A DNA stretch of 64,000 bases from Odobenus rosmarus divergens (taxonomy: Eukaryota > Chordata > Mammalia > Carnivora > Odobenidae). Below, in pieces: positions 21,126-33,186 of this stretch (position 1 is its first letter; each line of letters begins with the position of its first letter). The stretch spans positions 6,389,605 to 6,453,604 of the forward strand of contig NW_004450276.1 of NCBI RefSeq assembly GCF_000321225.1. Reading direction: 5' to 3'. A model generated the notes under the pieces. The model ran no database searches and was not told where the DNA came from. It was given only the letters and a program-made list of their open reading frames with translations. A program made the position numbers and the translations under genes.

Positions 21126-23053
21126 GCTCTTGCTTCTAATAATCAGACTTGGGTAAATGGGAAGGGGGAAAACGAAGAGCTGCCTTCACTAAAATTTCCA
21201 CAGAAACACAGAGAACGAAAAAAGCAGTCCCAGGGGCCATGGAGGTGGAGGCGTACTCATACTTAACGTGGAGCCTCAGTTAGCCCTGTGGGGACTGAGG
21301 CAGGTCCTGCTTCTCCCACTCCTGGACACCCGTGACAGCCTGCCGCAAGCTGGGGCAGGAGAGGAGGAACATTGCACAACAGACATGGAAACCAAGAAAG
21401 ACAGCTTGCGCTCTCTCCAACCATCCCTTCCTCCCCAAGTCCTGGAAGGAATCTGGGAATCTGAGGGGAGGGCTGGCGCTCCCGTCCAGTGCCGAACACC
21501 GTGTCCTGAAAGATATGAGATGGTGACTGTTGATTGGGCACTGTTTTTACTCCTAAACTGGTGGGCCTGGGACTATGACTGACATTTACAGTATATGAAT
21601 AGTCTGTGTGTTTGATGGATGGGTCTTGCATCTTTTATGGAGGTATTTTCTGGGTTGGAGTTTAAGCTTCTTTTATGGGAACCCTTTACCTGTTTCTTCA
21701 TGTAGGATTTTGCAACGTGTTGCATGAATCCTAACGTTTGTTTTTTATGATCATGCAAATATTGCTATGAGATAGGGATCTTCTTCACAAAGCTCTGTAA
21801 TTCCAAAGGAAGCTCTTCGTAACAAATCCTTGGCATATTTTTCTTAGAAATGAGGAAGGTGTTCCACTGCTATTTCTAAATCTTTGGGTTGAGTATGCTC
21901 ACAGTGTGTTCGTGCCTTTGTCTAATACTGACACATCTTAGATTTAGTGGGTTTGGACCCCATCTAGACCATTCCCTGTCATTTGACTGCTTGGTCATCA
22001 AGTAGATTGCTTTACGATCTGATCTGCTGTTATAGACTACCAGAGTAACCAGAGGAGACCACAAGCCAGATGGTTCTTAACGGGTTTCATTGTGTCACTG
22101 CTCCAGGACTTACTGTGGCTCCCCATTGCCCTTTGGGTTCACCGAGACTTTGGCCTACACTTTTATTCCTCTCCCTTATGCAGGCTCCTCCCTACGTGTG
22201 CTGCATTTCATGCTTCCAGCCCCTGTCTGCTGTGGGGCCTCCACACCGTAGGGAGCCCGTGAGGAGAAGTGTGCTTCTCTTCCCACAGCCAGCACGCTGT
22301 GGCAACTAAATGGAGACATGTTCAATCAATTTGTAATTAACATACCATTCAATGGCCTGACGGGCATCAGGCATTCTAAAAACCAAAGACAGGATTTGGA
22401 ATGACCCGTTTTCAAGGGTGAAAAAAAAAAAAAAGCTTTAAATAAGGACTGTTTACATTTGTCAGCGTTTCTACCTGAAATAAAAAACAGAACAGAAGCA
22501 GCCTCATGAAAAACAGCCTGTTCAAAACCACTGAGATATATTAAAATACACACCAGCACAGACGTTCTGTCACTTTAAAAATGTTTTGAATCCCTGATGC
22601 CAAGCAGGATGCTGGGGGCTTCTTGCAGCCAGCACCAAGTGTTGGGAAAACATAAAAAAACAAAAAACAAAAAAACCTCCCCGTGTTGACTCAGCCAAAA
22701 TAAACATTTCGTTACTCCCATAATAAAGGCAACTTCTTGTTTGAGTAGATGAAATCCCAGGTAGCTAGCTTCCCAGGTTGTACTGTGTAGGCAATTTTCA
22801 GAGACACCTCACAGTCATGTGCATAATAAAGAATTGAATTCAATTGGCTGGAGGGAGGTTGAAGGGTAAAGATAGCACTGGGGATTAGTGTAACAGGTGC
22901 TCTCAGGGAATGTGATGGACAACGAAACCCAAGGACTAGGGTGCAACGGACTAGGTGCTTACTGACGATGCCCAGACGCTTAAAACTAAACTAATTGCTG
23001 AAAATGTGAGAGGACTGTGTCCAGAGGACATGCTAAAAAAAATACATCTTAGG
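21126..23053. other. Mostly unique non-coding DNA; possible L2 at 22080-22270
   Basis: 'tggctccccattgccctttg' near 22115 is reminiscent of L2. An A14 run lies near 22422-22435. A 122-codon minus frame (21263-21631) and a 104-codon plus frame (21268-21582) overlap each other and neither is recognised. Confidence 0.35.
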
Positions 23054-23073
23054 CTGGTTTGTAGAATTTTTTA

Positions 23074-23281
23074 TTTTTATTTTTTTACTTTTTTTTAAAG
23101 ATTTATTTATTTATTTGACAGAGAGAGACAGCGAGAGAGGGAACACAAGCAGGGGGAGTGGGAGAGGGAGAAGCAGGCCTCCCGCGGAGCAGGGAGCCCG
23201 ATGCGGGACTCGATCCCAGGACCCCGGGCCCATGACCCGAGCCGAAGGCAGACGCCCAACGACTGAGCCACCCAGGCGCCC
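23074..23281 (-). mobile_element. Young CanSINE with clustered A-to-G changes
   Basis: The 20-bp perfect TSD CTGGTTTGTAGAATTTTTTA lies at 23054-23073 and 23282-23301. Many CpGs are kept ('cccgcggagc', 'gatgcgggactcga'), which points to recent insertion. Compared with its relatives in this window, six of about eight differences are T-to-C on the plus strand, that is A-to-G in SINE sense. Frames running through it (for example a 214-codon plus frame) are artefacts of the repeat. Confidence 0.96.
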
Positions 23282-23301
23282 CTGGTTTGTAGAATTTTTT
23301 A

Positions 23302-23436
23302 CAAAAAGAAGAAAGAAAGGAAGGAAGGAGGGAAGGAGGAAGAGAGGAAGGGAGAGAGAGGAAAAGAGAAAGAAGGGGAGGAAGAGGAAGGAAGAGACGG
23401 AAGGAGGGAGGAAAACAGGGAAGAGCAAGGACGAAA
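23302..23436 (+). repeat. Purine-rich (GGAA/GAGG)n tract
   Basis: About 135 bp of almost pure purine, starting directly after the right TSD of the SINE. It creates long, low-complexity Lys/Arg/Glu frames on the plus strand and Leu/Pro/Ser frames on the minus strand, none of them credible as genes. Confidence 0.9.
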
Positions 23437-24829
23437 GTGGCTTTGTATTCCCTACCTTCCCCCTTCATGTGAATAGCAATCACCCATACATTCCTCAGAT
23501 TCTATCTTGTTTCATCCTTGTCAGAACCTTCGGATCTATTTTTTTTTTTTTTTTAAGCAAGGAAATGAACACACAGAGGTCGAATGACTTGCCCAGGATG
23601 ATCCGGCAAACAAGCCAAGGAGTGGGGACCACAGCCAATCCCTCTAATGATCAAAGCCAAGAGGGCCTCTTGCCTGGGGTCCCTCCCTTCTCATGTTGCT
23701 GTTCAAATCCCCACGTGGGATGTTTAGAGATCTTTCTGCAGGCAAAGGCATGGACTTAATGATGCCCAGAGATCCTTGACCACATCACGGTTTACTTATG
23801 ATTCTAAAAACGCATAGTGAGCCTCTCTGGAAACAGTCTCCTGTGCAGGAAGTTGGGATTGGGCTCCGTTTCTTGTCCTTGAGCAATTGTCATGCCCCAA
23901 AGTTGGGAAAGGGCAGAAAAGAAAAGTAACAGATGTTCGCTAATGGTCTGTCTTCCTAGGGAGATCTCACTGCTTGACAACCAGGGGCCCTCCCCCAGGC
24001 TGTGCGGACTCCACGTGAAGTCCAGTCACGGAGAGAGAGCTCTGAATGTAGGTGTCTTCTTCCAGGAGTCTGTACCAGGGGCTCCCCATCCCCTAATCTT
24101 CTGGGCTCCAAACTCAGTTGGCGTCCACCCCCTTCAGTCCCTTATGGTAAGCAGGGGATGGAGGCTCTTTGAGGGTGTGGGATGGCTGGGAGGGGTTTTT
24201 GGGGTGGGTTTCTCTCTCTGATACTCTGATCATCTCCTGAAGGAAACCTGCTGCCATTTTGACTCTACAATAATTTAATGTGGTGAAGAGTTGCCGTAGC
24301 AACATGATTTCTGCATCAGGTTGACATAAATTCATGCTTGCCTGGTTTGAAAAGAAAAATTGGACATTCAATCTCCACCAGAGAATTTATACATAGGAAC
24401 AGACAGTAGCTATGAATCCTGACCTTACTATTATTTTCTAACTTTTTTGGTATGGGTTTGAACATACGCGCAAATGAAGGCAGGTCTAACTAAGCTTCAC
24501 ATGCCTGTTGCCAGCTTCAATAATAATCAACATATGGCTAATCATGCTTTGTTTCTATACTCCTTCCTTCTCCAGCCCCCACCCACTGTATTGTTTTTAC
24601 ATAAATCCCAGCTACCACATAATTTCATCCACAAATATTTCAGTATGAATCTCTAAAAGATAAGGGTGGTATTTTTAACAAATGATTCTCACATGAATGA
24701 TAAATAAAAGAACAAAGGAACATTTCAGGATATAAATTCTGCCTTTCTCCCAAACCTAATCATTTAAACTGTATCTATTCCCTTTCATTGATATCTCTAC
24801 TTCAGACACTACTTATACTCTGGCTTGAA
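23437..24829. other. Unique non-coding DNA
   Basis: No gene recognised. A T-run lies near 23539-23554. A 109-codon plus frame at 23892-24221 has no domain. Confidence 0.4.
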
Positions 24830-24845
24830 ATATAATAGAACTATG

Positions 24846-25064
24846 GGGGCGCCTGGGTGGCTCAGTCAGTTAAGCGGTGGACTCCTGGTTTCAGCTCAGG
24901 TCATGATCTCGGGGTCCTGGGATTGAGCCCCGCATGGGGCTCCCCACTCAGTGGGGAGTCTGTTTCTCTGCCTCTCTCTCTCCCGCTGTCTCTCCCTGTG
25001 CGTGCTCGTACTCTCTCTCTATATATATGTAAAATGAATAAATACATCTTTAAAAAATATATAC
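24846..25064 (+). mobile_element. CanSINE of a different subfamily, full length
   Basis: The head is 'gcgcctgggtggctcagtca'. The anticodon region is 'gtggactcctggtttcagct', unlike most copies here, and the CT-rich body is longer. TSDs ATATAATAGAACTATG (24830-24845) and ATATAATAGAACGATG (25065-25080) differ at one base. Confidence 0.94.
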
Positions 25065-25084
25065 ATATAATAGAACGATGTAGC

Positions 25085-25215
25085 AGGCAAAATTCTAAGT
25101 ACTTTACATGAATTATCTCATTTAATCCTCACAACAACCCTGAGAGGTAGATGCTAATATTATCCCATTTTATAGATGAGGAAGTTGAAGCACAGTGAAG
25201 TTAGTAACTTGGCCA
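25085..25215 (-). repeat. MIR fragment
   Basis: 'catttaatcctcacaacaac' then 'cctgagaggtagatgctaat' and 'ttttatagatgaggaagttg' is a clear reverse MIR core. Confidence 0.85.
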
Positions 25216-28034
25216 ATATCAAACTCTTAGAACGTGTAAATGAGCAAATACATTGTTGTTAGTTCATAATCAGGGCTAATCTGACCATCGAAATGATTGT
25301 ATCAAGCTTACAATTTGCAGTTTATCAAGCAGTGCCTGCCTTCCCGAGTTTTGCATTTTTGTACCTACTCTTAAGACTGGATTTTAAAACCTTCTTGAGC
25401 AGAAACAGATCACTATAAGCAGCATGCTAGGTGATTTAAGACTTACTCTCAAGACTTATCCACCTATCTTTATCCCCATGAGTGTATTTTATATACCTTC
25501 TGTGAAATCCTGAGCCCTCTGTTTCAGTGGAGACTATCCAAGAGACAGTGCCATGAAGTATCCACCATGTTGGATGATGTTGTCCAACCACTCACCGGCT
25601 GTGTGACGGAGGGCAAGTAGCTGTCCTTCAGTTCCTGGTGTGAACTCTTGCCCCATCAAAACCTTGCCACATTGTATTGCAATTATCCCTGTATTGGTCT
25701 GTTTCCTTAGAGGCTCCTTGAGGCCAGAAGCCAATTGGCCATATGTTGGTTTGGCTGTTTGTTCGTTTTCTGTATCTGAGCTTTGACACTAGTGGATAGT
25801 AAGTACTCAGTAAGTAAGTTTTTCCAGCTATTATAATTCTCTGAGTTCTTTTTATTTTTCATTCAGATCAAGCAAATAACGATATCTCTGGCAGTCACTA
25901 AAAACCAGAATAAATAAAAGCAGCTCTGTAATTCAGAGAAAATACAGATTTTTAAATCAAGGGGAAAGATGTTCTTGTTTGATTTTCTACTATGTCTGCC
26001 CACATTGACATTATTCAATGTACCATTTTCCGGTGCCTTTATAGATGTAGTCTTTGGAGTTTATTGTGGGGAAAATTAACAGTATATTATCTGAAGTTTA
26101 ACATTTAATAGTTTAATATTTAAGATTCTTAAGTTGAATTGTCATTACTAATAGTTATTCTAGGTTTGTAAGGGGTAGGCAAATATGCAGAACAAGAACT
26201 GAAAAGGTACAATGAAAAACATTAGTCGAATGTTCATGTATTTCCGAGTTATCCCAAAATATTTTCTCCACATTTAATAATACAGTAAGAAGATCATCCA
26301 AATTTTCTGAGACTGTTCTGGTTTTAAATATTTGCCATATTGTTCCCACATGTATTTTCCAGATCAGATGCCAGATTTTGGTTTAGAAAATATAATTACT
26401 GTACACAATCAGCTATTAACAATATTAAACTTGTGCATTGGCTTGACACTTGTCCTTCTTACACAAGCTTGTGCTTCTTTCTTTATTTTATTCCAGGTGA
26501 CAACAAATACTGGAAGTGTCTGCTATGACGTGTGCTGGAATTAGACCGAAAATGAATTTTTTAAGAACACAACCATGTAGTTAATGCAGTTCAAGCTGTT
26601 TCCTGAGAAACAGAAATAATCCTAAGCAAATGCTATGTCAAAAAAATCAGGATTCTGGTAATGTGCTCTGCCCTTTTTGCTTAATATAAAAATACAGGAA
26701 ACAATTTAACACTTAACATATATGTCACTCATCCCTATTTTCTGCATTTTTGTCAAGGAAGTTTCTATAAATGGTATTTTTAATACTGGAAGGTGTGTGT
26801 GTGTGTTGGTTCAGCTCAAAATGAAGGGATCTGAAATTCTAGTTCCGCTGACTTCTTTGCTGCCATTAAGAAATTATTTAATTTAGTGGGGCTCACTTTA
26901 GCCTGTCAAAAATGGGATAATATAGGAGTGTTCCTCACGGGAAAAGGTGATGAAGCATCACTTAAGTAAATGATTAAGAATACAGACATGTGTCTATGCC
27001 ATGATTCGCCATTCAACAAATATTTCATAAATATTTACTCTTTTGCCTAAGAAATAGCCATGGATGTGATTCCAGGTTTTGGGGCCCTTCACTTCCTAAC
27101 CCCATACCCCTTGATTCACTCTGGAGTCCTTTCTTAACTCAAGGGGAGAAACCAGGCAACTGAAAAATACTGAGTGCACAAGAAGGTTTGGGAATGGCAG
27201 AAGTGATGGCCTCATGAGCAAACAGGAAGGGAAGCCCATCTGCTTCCCCCTCATAGGCCTGTAGGATGTATTGATGCCAAAAAGCTGGAGAACAAAATAC
27301 AACACACTCCCTGGACCTCCTATACCCCCAAAGTGCTCTCCTGAGCTCTCCCCATGCTGGAGAGTTTCTGGCTCTCAATGTGGACCAGCAGCTTTCCCAC
27401 AAGGCACACCTCCTACCAGCCTTTGGCCCCAGACCTCTTCTCGGCTGGAAGGGATGTGGGCCAAAGGTAGCTTTCTGCTCAATTCAAAGTGACCCGTTGT
27501 CAGAAACAACATTTAAACTTACACTCCCTCTTGCCGTGGAGTGTTACTGTGCTAGTTTCCGAGCCCTCAAAGAAGCAGCGTTTACACTTGGGTTTAACTA
27601 AGCTCCTGACGTTAGAGCAGGTCATTGACACGGGGCTGGTCTCATGTTCCAGGCTGCAGTGTTCACCCTGCAGGCCTCTTTCAGAAACATTTGGAGAGCT
27701 GCGGAAAAACCACAAGTCGGAAAGTGTTGCCTTCCTCAGAGAGGAAAAATGCCTTTTGTTACTCCTGCCATTATAGGTGAGGAGAAGCATAGAGGCAAGT
27801 CTCAATTTTACCTAAAACTTTATGTTGGTTTTTATTGATGCAAAATTACGGTTCTTGAAATAAGGGCCATTCCTTCTGGTATCATTTATTTTAAACGCAG
27901 GCATAATTCTCTGGACAATAGCATGTTCTGGGATGGCTTGTTGGAAGAACTTGACGTTGAGAAGTAAAGTAACCCAAGAGAGACCAACTTACTCTAAAAA
28001 AAACTTGGCCCCAAAGAATTAAGTGAGTTATCAG
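25216..28034. other. Unique non-coding DNA
   Basis: No recognisable gene. Several overlapping frames of up to 101 codons lie at 27096-27838 on both strands, without domains. A short TG run lies near 26796-26805. Confidence 0.4.
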
Positions 28035-28260
28035 TAATAGCTAAATGTATTGAGACGGTTACGTTGCAGGTACTATGCTAAGGACATTACATAAATTACC
28101 TGATTGAATCTTCATAACAAGTAGGAAAAGTACTAGTGTGGTATCCAATTGGAGGTATGACCTTGCCAAGGTCAAGTAGCTAGCAAGAGGGAAAGCCTGG
28201 CAGGATTAAAATTCCCCCCGTCACCCTAATGCCCAGGCCGTGCCACACTATCTCTTGGAA
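28035..28260 (-). repeat. MIR fragment
   Basis: 'caggtactatgctaaggaca', 'gattgaatcttcataacaag' and 'gaccttgccaaggtcaagta' follow the reverse MIR order. Confidence 0.65.
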
Positions 28261-29029
28261 GCTATGAATTAGTCTCTCCCTCAACACCCACTCCAATTAG
28301 GCCATTTGAGTCAGTGAGAATGATTTCTTTGTTCATAGTATTATGTTCATATTTTGGTTAATAGTGTGCCAAGAAGAATAAACAAAGGAATTGGCAGGAG
28401 TGAAATGTACTTGTTATAATCCATTTCCATGATTCTTAAAACTCCTTGAGAAATTTTATAATAGTTAAACATTTTAAGCTAAATAAGGGAACTAACTATA
28501 ATTCTGTACATCCTCTATTTTAGGAATGGACTATGTGTTCGATTTAGTCCTCAAGTGACTTTCTACAAAGTGAATGCTATTTTCCCACTGAAAACTGTAA
28601 GTCTATTTTTCACAGGAAATTATCCCAACCTAAAAGGATTAAGATTATAGGAATGATCATATAGAACACCCTAGAATATCTTGTAGCAGTCTTTCGTGTT
28701 TCCAAGTCAGGTATCACCTCTCCACTCCATTCTCCTACTGTTACATGTTCTCTCTTCCTAGACCATAGGGATTTCACCCAGGAGATTGGTTGACTTCTCA
28801 AATTCTTATTTTCCTTTGGATTGAACATTAATTGGACTGAGAACATTAATTAACATTAATTAGAGCTGGGAATTGCATATGATGACAGTGACACCCATTA
28901 GCCTGTCTTCTGCTCCAATCCCTTCTTTGGGTACACTGCCCCTCATTCGTAAGGCCACAGCGATGCGCTCTCATCACCCTGCATATACATGTTACTGCCC
29001 CTCCCACCACCCTCCCACCTTCAGAACCT
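28261..29029. other. Unique non-coding DNA
   Basis: No gene recognised. Repeated 'cattaatt' occurs at 28825-28862. Confidence 0.35.
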
Positions 29030-29615
29030 TATAACCATCTGTAGACTGGACATCTCCATTTGCATGTCCCCTGAATACCTCAAGCTCTTGTATCTGAGAT
29101 CAAATTAGACATCTTCCTCCCCAAACCTGCCCTTTCTCCAGGATTCCCTCTCAGTCAATGGCGCCACCAACCATCCGGTCCCCCAAATGGAAACCTGGGA
29201 TCTTCCTTCACTCTCTCCTCTCCCTTATTCCTCATAGCCAGTTGGTAGCCAGTCTTTGCCTCTTCTTCGTCTGGAACCAAATCTCTTCTCTCCATCCACA
29301 GTCCTTTCTCAGCTTGGCTCTCACGTTCCTCACCTGGATCAACGCCACAGTTTTTCCTCGACACCCACATTAGGCATCTTCTCTGGGAGATTTTTCTTGC
29401 TTATCTGCACCCCTCAGTGTGCTAGATGTCCCATCTGTTCACACAACATCTCCTGCATCTCTGTCACAGCACTTATCCTGGGAACCCTAATCTATATTTA
29501 ATTTTGTATCTTGCCCAGTGCACCATAAGCATCTTGAGGGTGGGGACGGTATCTTATTTATGAATAATAGCCAGCTCCAAACAGCGTCTGGCACTTGCTT
29601 GCTACTTGCTAATGT
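29030..29615 (-). mobile_element. Probable L2-type LINE fragment
   Basis: 'ttgcccagtgcaccataagc', 'atcttgagggtggggacggt' and 'gcgtctggcacttgcttgct' match a common L2-like 3' end. Upstream CT-rich DNA is compatible with the same element. The class is inferred. Confidence 0.4.
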
Positions 29616-29999
29616 CTGTTGGGTAAATGGAGGAGACTTTAGAGTTGGTCCAGTCTTCACTGTTCCTGGGGGAATCTTATCAGGATCTGTGTGTGATTAC
29701 ACAGCTTATCCACCCCGGGCTTGGATAGGCTGGCTAAGAGTTACATTTCCTTTTCGTTTGTAACTCTTTTGTGACAATGAACAAGAACACAGCAACATCA
29801 ACAGCATTTAGCACAGTGTTATAGGCCAGAAATAAGTGCTTCTTAAATTAAAATAGATGGGACAAAAGGGGCACAAATTTAGGGATTGTTTTTAGGCTCC
29901 ATGCGGTAACACATCTGTTTACTCCATTACTGAAAACCCAGCATATAATCTACCACCTGGCTACAGTAGCTAGTTGAAACTTAGTAACAATAAAAACAA
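29616..29999. other. Unique non-coding DNA
   Basis: No feature recognised. Confidence 0.35.
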
Positions 30000-30185
30000 T
30001 GATATTTATCATTTACCCAATGCTTCTTACATGCTTCCCATTCTGAGTGTTATGTATGTCTCATTTAATCTTCACAATAATTTTATAAAGTTAGGTATTA
30101 TCCCCATTTTGCAGTTGAGGGCACAGAGTTAAGTGACATGCTTAAGGTCACCTGCAAGCCTGTGGTGGCACCAGATATGGTCCTG
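30000..30185 (-). repeat. MIR fragment
   Basis: 'ctcatttaatcttcacaata', 'ccccattttgcagttgaggg' and 'catgcttaaggtcacctgca' match the reverse MIR core. Confidence 0.75.
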
Positions 30186-32039
30186 GCTAATTTCAGGGGC
30201 CGCATTCAAGAGCCACACACGTGTGTGCCCTGAAGCAAGGCACACACGACTCTGTCAGGCTTTACTCAGCTGAGCCCTCAGCTGGTGAGTGACAATGGCT
30301 GAAATATGATGCGTAAGCACGTCGAAAAACACAGATTTTTGTTTCTGACATCCTTTTCCATAGGCACGGCGTATCTAAATTCAGGAAAATAATTTAAAAA
30401 TGCACATGCTAAGTTCTTTAACCATTTTGTCTTTTCTCAGCTATAATTAAGGGTAGATTTCATGAGAAAGGCATTACTCCTCAAAAAATTCATATTCTCC
30501 CCCTCAGAGTTATCTTTCTGGATGATATTTGTTCATATTATGTGGCTTGAGTAGGGATTAAGATTTTCTTAATAACGTGTGGAAAATATATTTAAATAAT
30601 TACACAGATTTTTAAATTTTCTTTTGTTGCGGTAAAAGAATGAAAATCATCCGCTTGCTGCTACCCATGCTTTTTGAACAGTCTTCTACCCTCATTGGCT
30701 TGGTTTTTACTTGTGGACTGGGAAAGATAATGTGAATTGTGTTGGCACAAAATGGCCTGACCTTAAAAAGCTATGTTAGCCAAAAATTTCTTCTGAGAGG
30801 CAGGGCCTGGAATTACTGACAGAAGTGTCCTCCGACATGATCAGCTTCAACTGAACGTGGTCAGAAGTTCTCCACCCCACTGGGCAAGTTTGTGGGTTTC
30901 TTAAAAATAGTTGTGCATGAATGGTGAATGACAAAGAGGAGAAACAGGACTTTAAATTTTGCATTTTCTCTCTGATGTCCGCTACTCTGTATTACTAACC
31001 ATGAAAATGTGATCCACTAAGCCTGCTAGCATGAAACACCACAGAAATGAGGGGAAATTAGATTCTATTAATTGAGTACTTTACTCACTGATTTAAAATG
31101 TACGTGTCTGTATCAAGTTCTAGGTTATAGAATCCACGTTCACAATGTTGTAAGATCTTTCTTTTTTCCTATTTGCTAACATCACTTAAAAATATACCTT
31201 TGGGGGTTATATCATGTGTCAAATTCTCAAGGACCTAAGAAAACGTGGAACAATTTTTTTTACAATTAGGAGAATCAGCGATCTATGACAAAATTGCTGA
31301 AAAACAACTCCCCCAAGAGCTGTGCATGAATGAGTGCATTAATTATTGCTTTAATATTAAGAGCTTCAAAATGAAGAAAATGTCTTTAAAATTGCTAAGC
31401 CACCCCAGTAAGCTTCCCAGACTGATTCATCCCCCAATTTGTCTGATTTCTTAAGGAGCACGCCTGGACTATACCCTCCACAGAGAAGAAAATGTTCTCG
31501 AGTAGGGAACAATCAGTAGCTTAAATTGTGTCCAAAAGAAGATTAGTGAGCTAAATGATCAACAACATATTAAAATAACATTAGGCTAATAGCTCTTTAA
31601 CATGCTTTGGAACTGAAAATTTTAAAATATTAAGTTAGAGATGAAAGGCTGTGGGAAACTTTTTAGTAAACTGTGTACATATGTGGGAGAAGCTACACAA
31701 ATACACCTGCATTATTTGTGTGACAATATTTCCAATATAAGATTTGATGTTTTTACTATGCAAAGGTGGATTGTAATAGGTGTATGCAATTGTTGAAATG
31801 CATAAAACCATAATGTGAGGTCTCTGCTTTCACTATAGGTAAATTGTACCTCAATTTGAACAAATCTTCAAACTTTCAAGGTCACCAGAAACAAGTCTGA
31901 GAAACCATCACTGCCTAAAGAGACATGAGGACTAAACGTAAAGTGATATCTTGGATGGGATCTAACAACAGGAAAAGGAAAATTTTAAAAATGAATAAAA
32001 TCCAAATGAAATACGGCATTTAGTTAATAATAATATATC
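30186..32039. other. Unique AT-rich DNA; possible old L1 end at 31640-31860
   Basis: No gene recognised. The end 'aggtaaattgtacctcaatt' near 31837-31856 is reminiscent of an L1 3' end, but too little matches to be sure. Confidence 0.35.
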
Positions 32040-32190
32040 AGTATTGGCTCATTAGTTGTGACAAATGTACCACACTAACGTGAGATGTTAACAATAGGAG
32101 AAACTGGGGGCTGAGTATAGGAAAACTCTGCCACTTTTCCTTAAGCCTAAAACTATTCTAAAATTTTAAAAGCTTATTTTAAAAAATAGA
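32040..32190 (+). mobile_element. Old L1 3' end fragment
   Basis: 'gttaacaataggagaaactg', 'gtataggaaaactctgccac' and 'aaaactattctaaaatttta' are typical of the last ~150 bp of L1M elements. Confidence 0.6.
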
Positions 32191-32460
32191 AACACGCAGG
32201 ATAAGGGGGTGGGGAATGGATAATATGGCAGTTACCCAAGACAGTACTGGAAGTCAAGAAAAGGAAAAAGAAAACGTCGGTATACATTATCTATTTCAAG
32301 CAATAAGTGTAAACAAGCCACAAAGAGCAAGTGTTTTACCTACTGGAAATTAGCATGGAATAGATTACCCTTCTATCAGATCGACTTTCCCCTGATAAAA
32401 CTGAAGGTTGTCATCATCACCACATTGTTTTTAAAGCTGGGCTCACGTTCAAAAGGGCTA

Positions 32461-32509
32461 TACACACACATACATGGCAGTGGACTGAATAAACCGTAGA
32501 GCTTTTATT
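32461..32509 (-). terminator. Polyadenylation signal with GU-rich downstream element
   Basis: On the minus strand AATAAA (32509-32504) is followed after about 28 nt by the GU-rich run TGTATGTGTGTGTATAG (plus strand 32460-32476). This is the standard mammalian arrangement of hexamer, cleavage site and downstream element. It lies about 500 bp downstream of the stop codon of the small minus-strand ORF, so it could end that transcript. A second, nearer AATAAA is at 32815-32810 on the same strand. The SINE- and L1-poor interval between ORF and signal would be the 3' UTR. Confidence 0.5.
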
Positions 32510-33003
32510 TCTGAGGCAGCATATTGCTCATGGTGAATTACCTAGTGCCACCGTTCCCCCCGTTTCACTCCGCCATCCGTGAGTGACACACGTTCTTTAT
32601 ATGGATAAATAGAAAAAATCATTTTGTGCCTGACAAAAACGTTTCCTTCTCAGGTGCGAGTGTGTGCATAGAGAGAGATGTGTAAAGAAAACTCGCTTCC
32701 AATGCCTACTCGATCTCTTTGTTAAATATGCCTTTATGCTGTAATCCATAATCATCATAATTAAGTCCTGTCGATCCCCCTTTTCATAAACAGGGAGTCT
32801 TCCTCGTCGTTTATTGGTGTCAGGGCTCACCAGCCCTCGGAGCGGCTCGGAGGGGCCTTGCACAACCGTGGAGCAATGTCTGGTGCCGCCACCTCTGGGC
32901 CTGGGTGCCAGAGGCACTGTACCCACAGGATGGAGCAGGATCCTTGGGGGCGCGCAGCTTCATCGGGAACACGCCGTGCGACGACAAATTCCTCTTCCTT
33001 CAG

Positions 33004-33186
33004 TTAACAGTTCTGGAGCAGAGGCTGGTGGAGAGGCCCCGAGCCCACGTAGACCGAGATGAAGATGAGGAAGACCAGCAGTAAGAAGAGGATGGCTGCC
33101 GCGGCGGCCACAGCGAAGAGCTCCATTCGCAGCGCAGCATCCCGCCGCCGGGACTCGCCGGCTGCCTCGAGGCGCCGCGTTGCCAT
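33004..33186 (-). CDS. Candidate single-pass membrane microprotein (60 aa), unrecognised
   Basis: I do not recognise this protein and do not assign a function. From the ATG at 33186-33184 the frame gives 60 residues and stops with TAA at 33006-33004. Residues 1-20 are Arg-rich (R4, R5, R13-15, R20). Residues 23-47 are one uninterrupted hydrophobic helix (Ala-rich, then ILFLLLVFLIFISVYV), and 13 polar or small residues follow, ending in Cys60. By the positive-inside rule the N-terminus would face the cytosol. A second Met at position 21 (33126) would give a 40-residue form; both ATGs have C at -3 and G at +4. Non-ATG extension upstream is open to about 33261. The codons of the helix end mostly in C or G. 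The frame sits at the downstream edge of a CpG island, and a canonical polyadenylation signal lies ~0.5 kb downstream on the same strand, so a short transcript with this as its only or last coding exon is plausible. Alternatives are a non-coding transcript with a chance ORF, or a first exon spliced after the helix. Confidence 0.42.
   Translation of the reverse strand: MATRRLEAAGESRRRDAALRMELFAVAAAAAILFLLLVFLIFISVYVGSGPLHQPLLQNC

Noticed and set aside
23115..23759. 214-codon plus-strand frame, the longest in the window
   Set aside because: It begins inside a reverse CanSINE and continues through the polypurine tract; the Arg/Lys/Glu-rich peptide is repeat translation.
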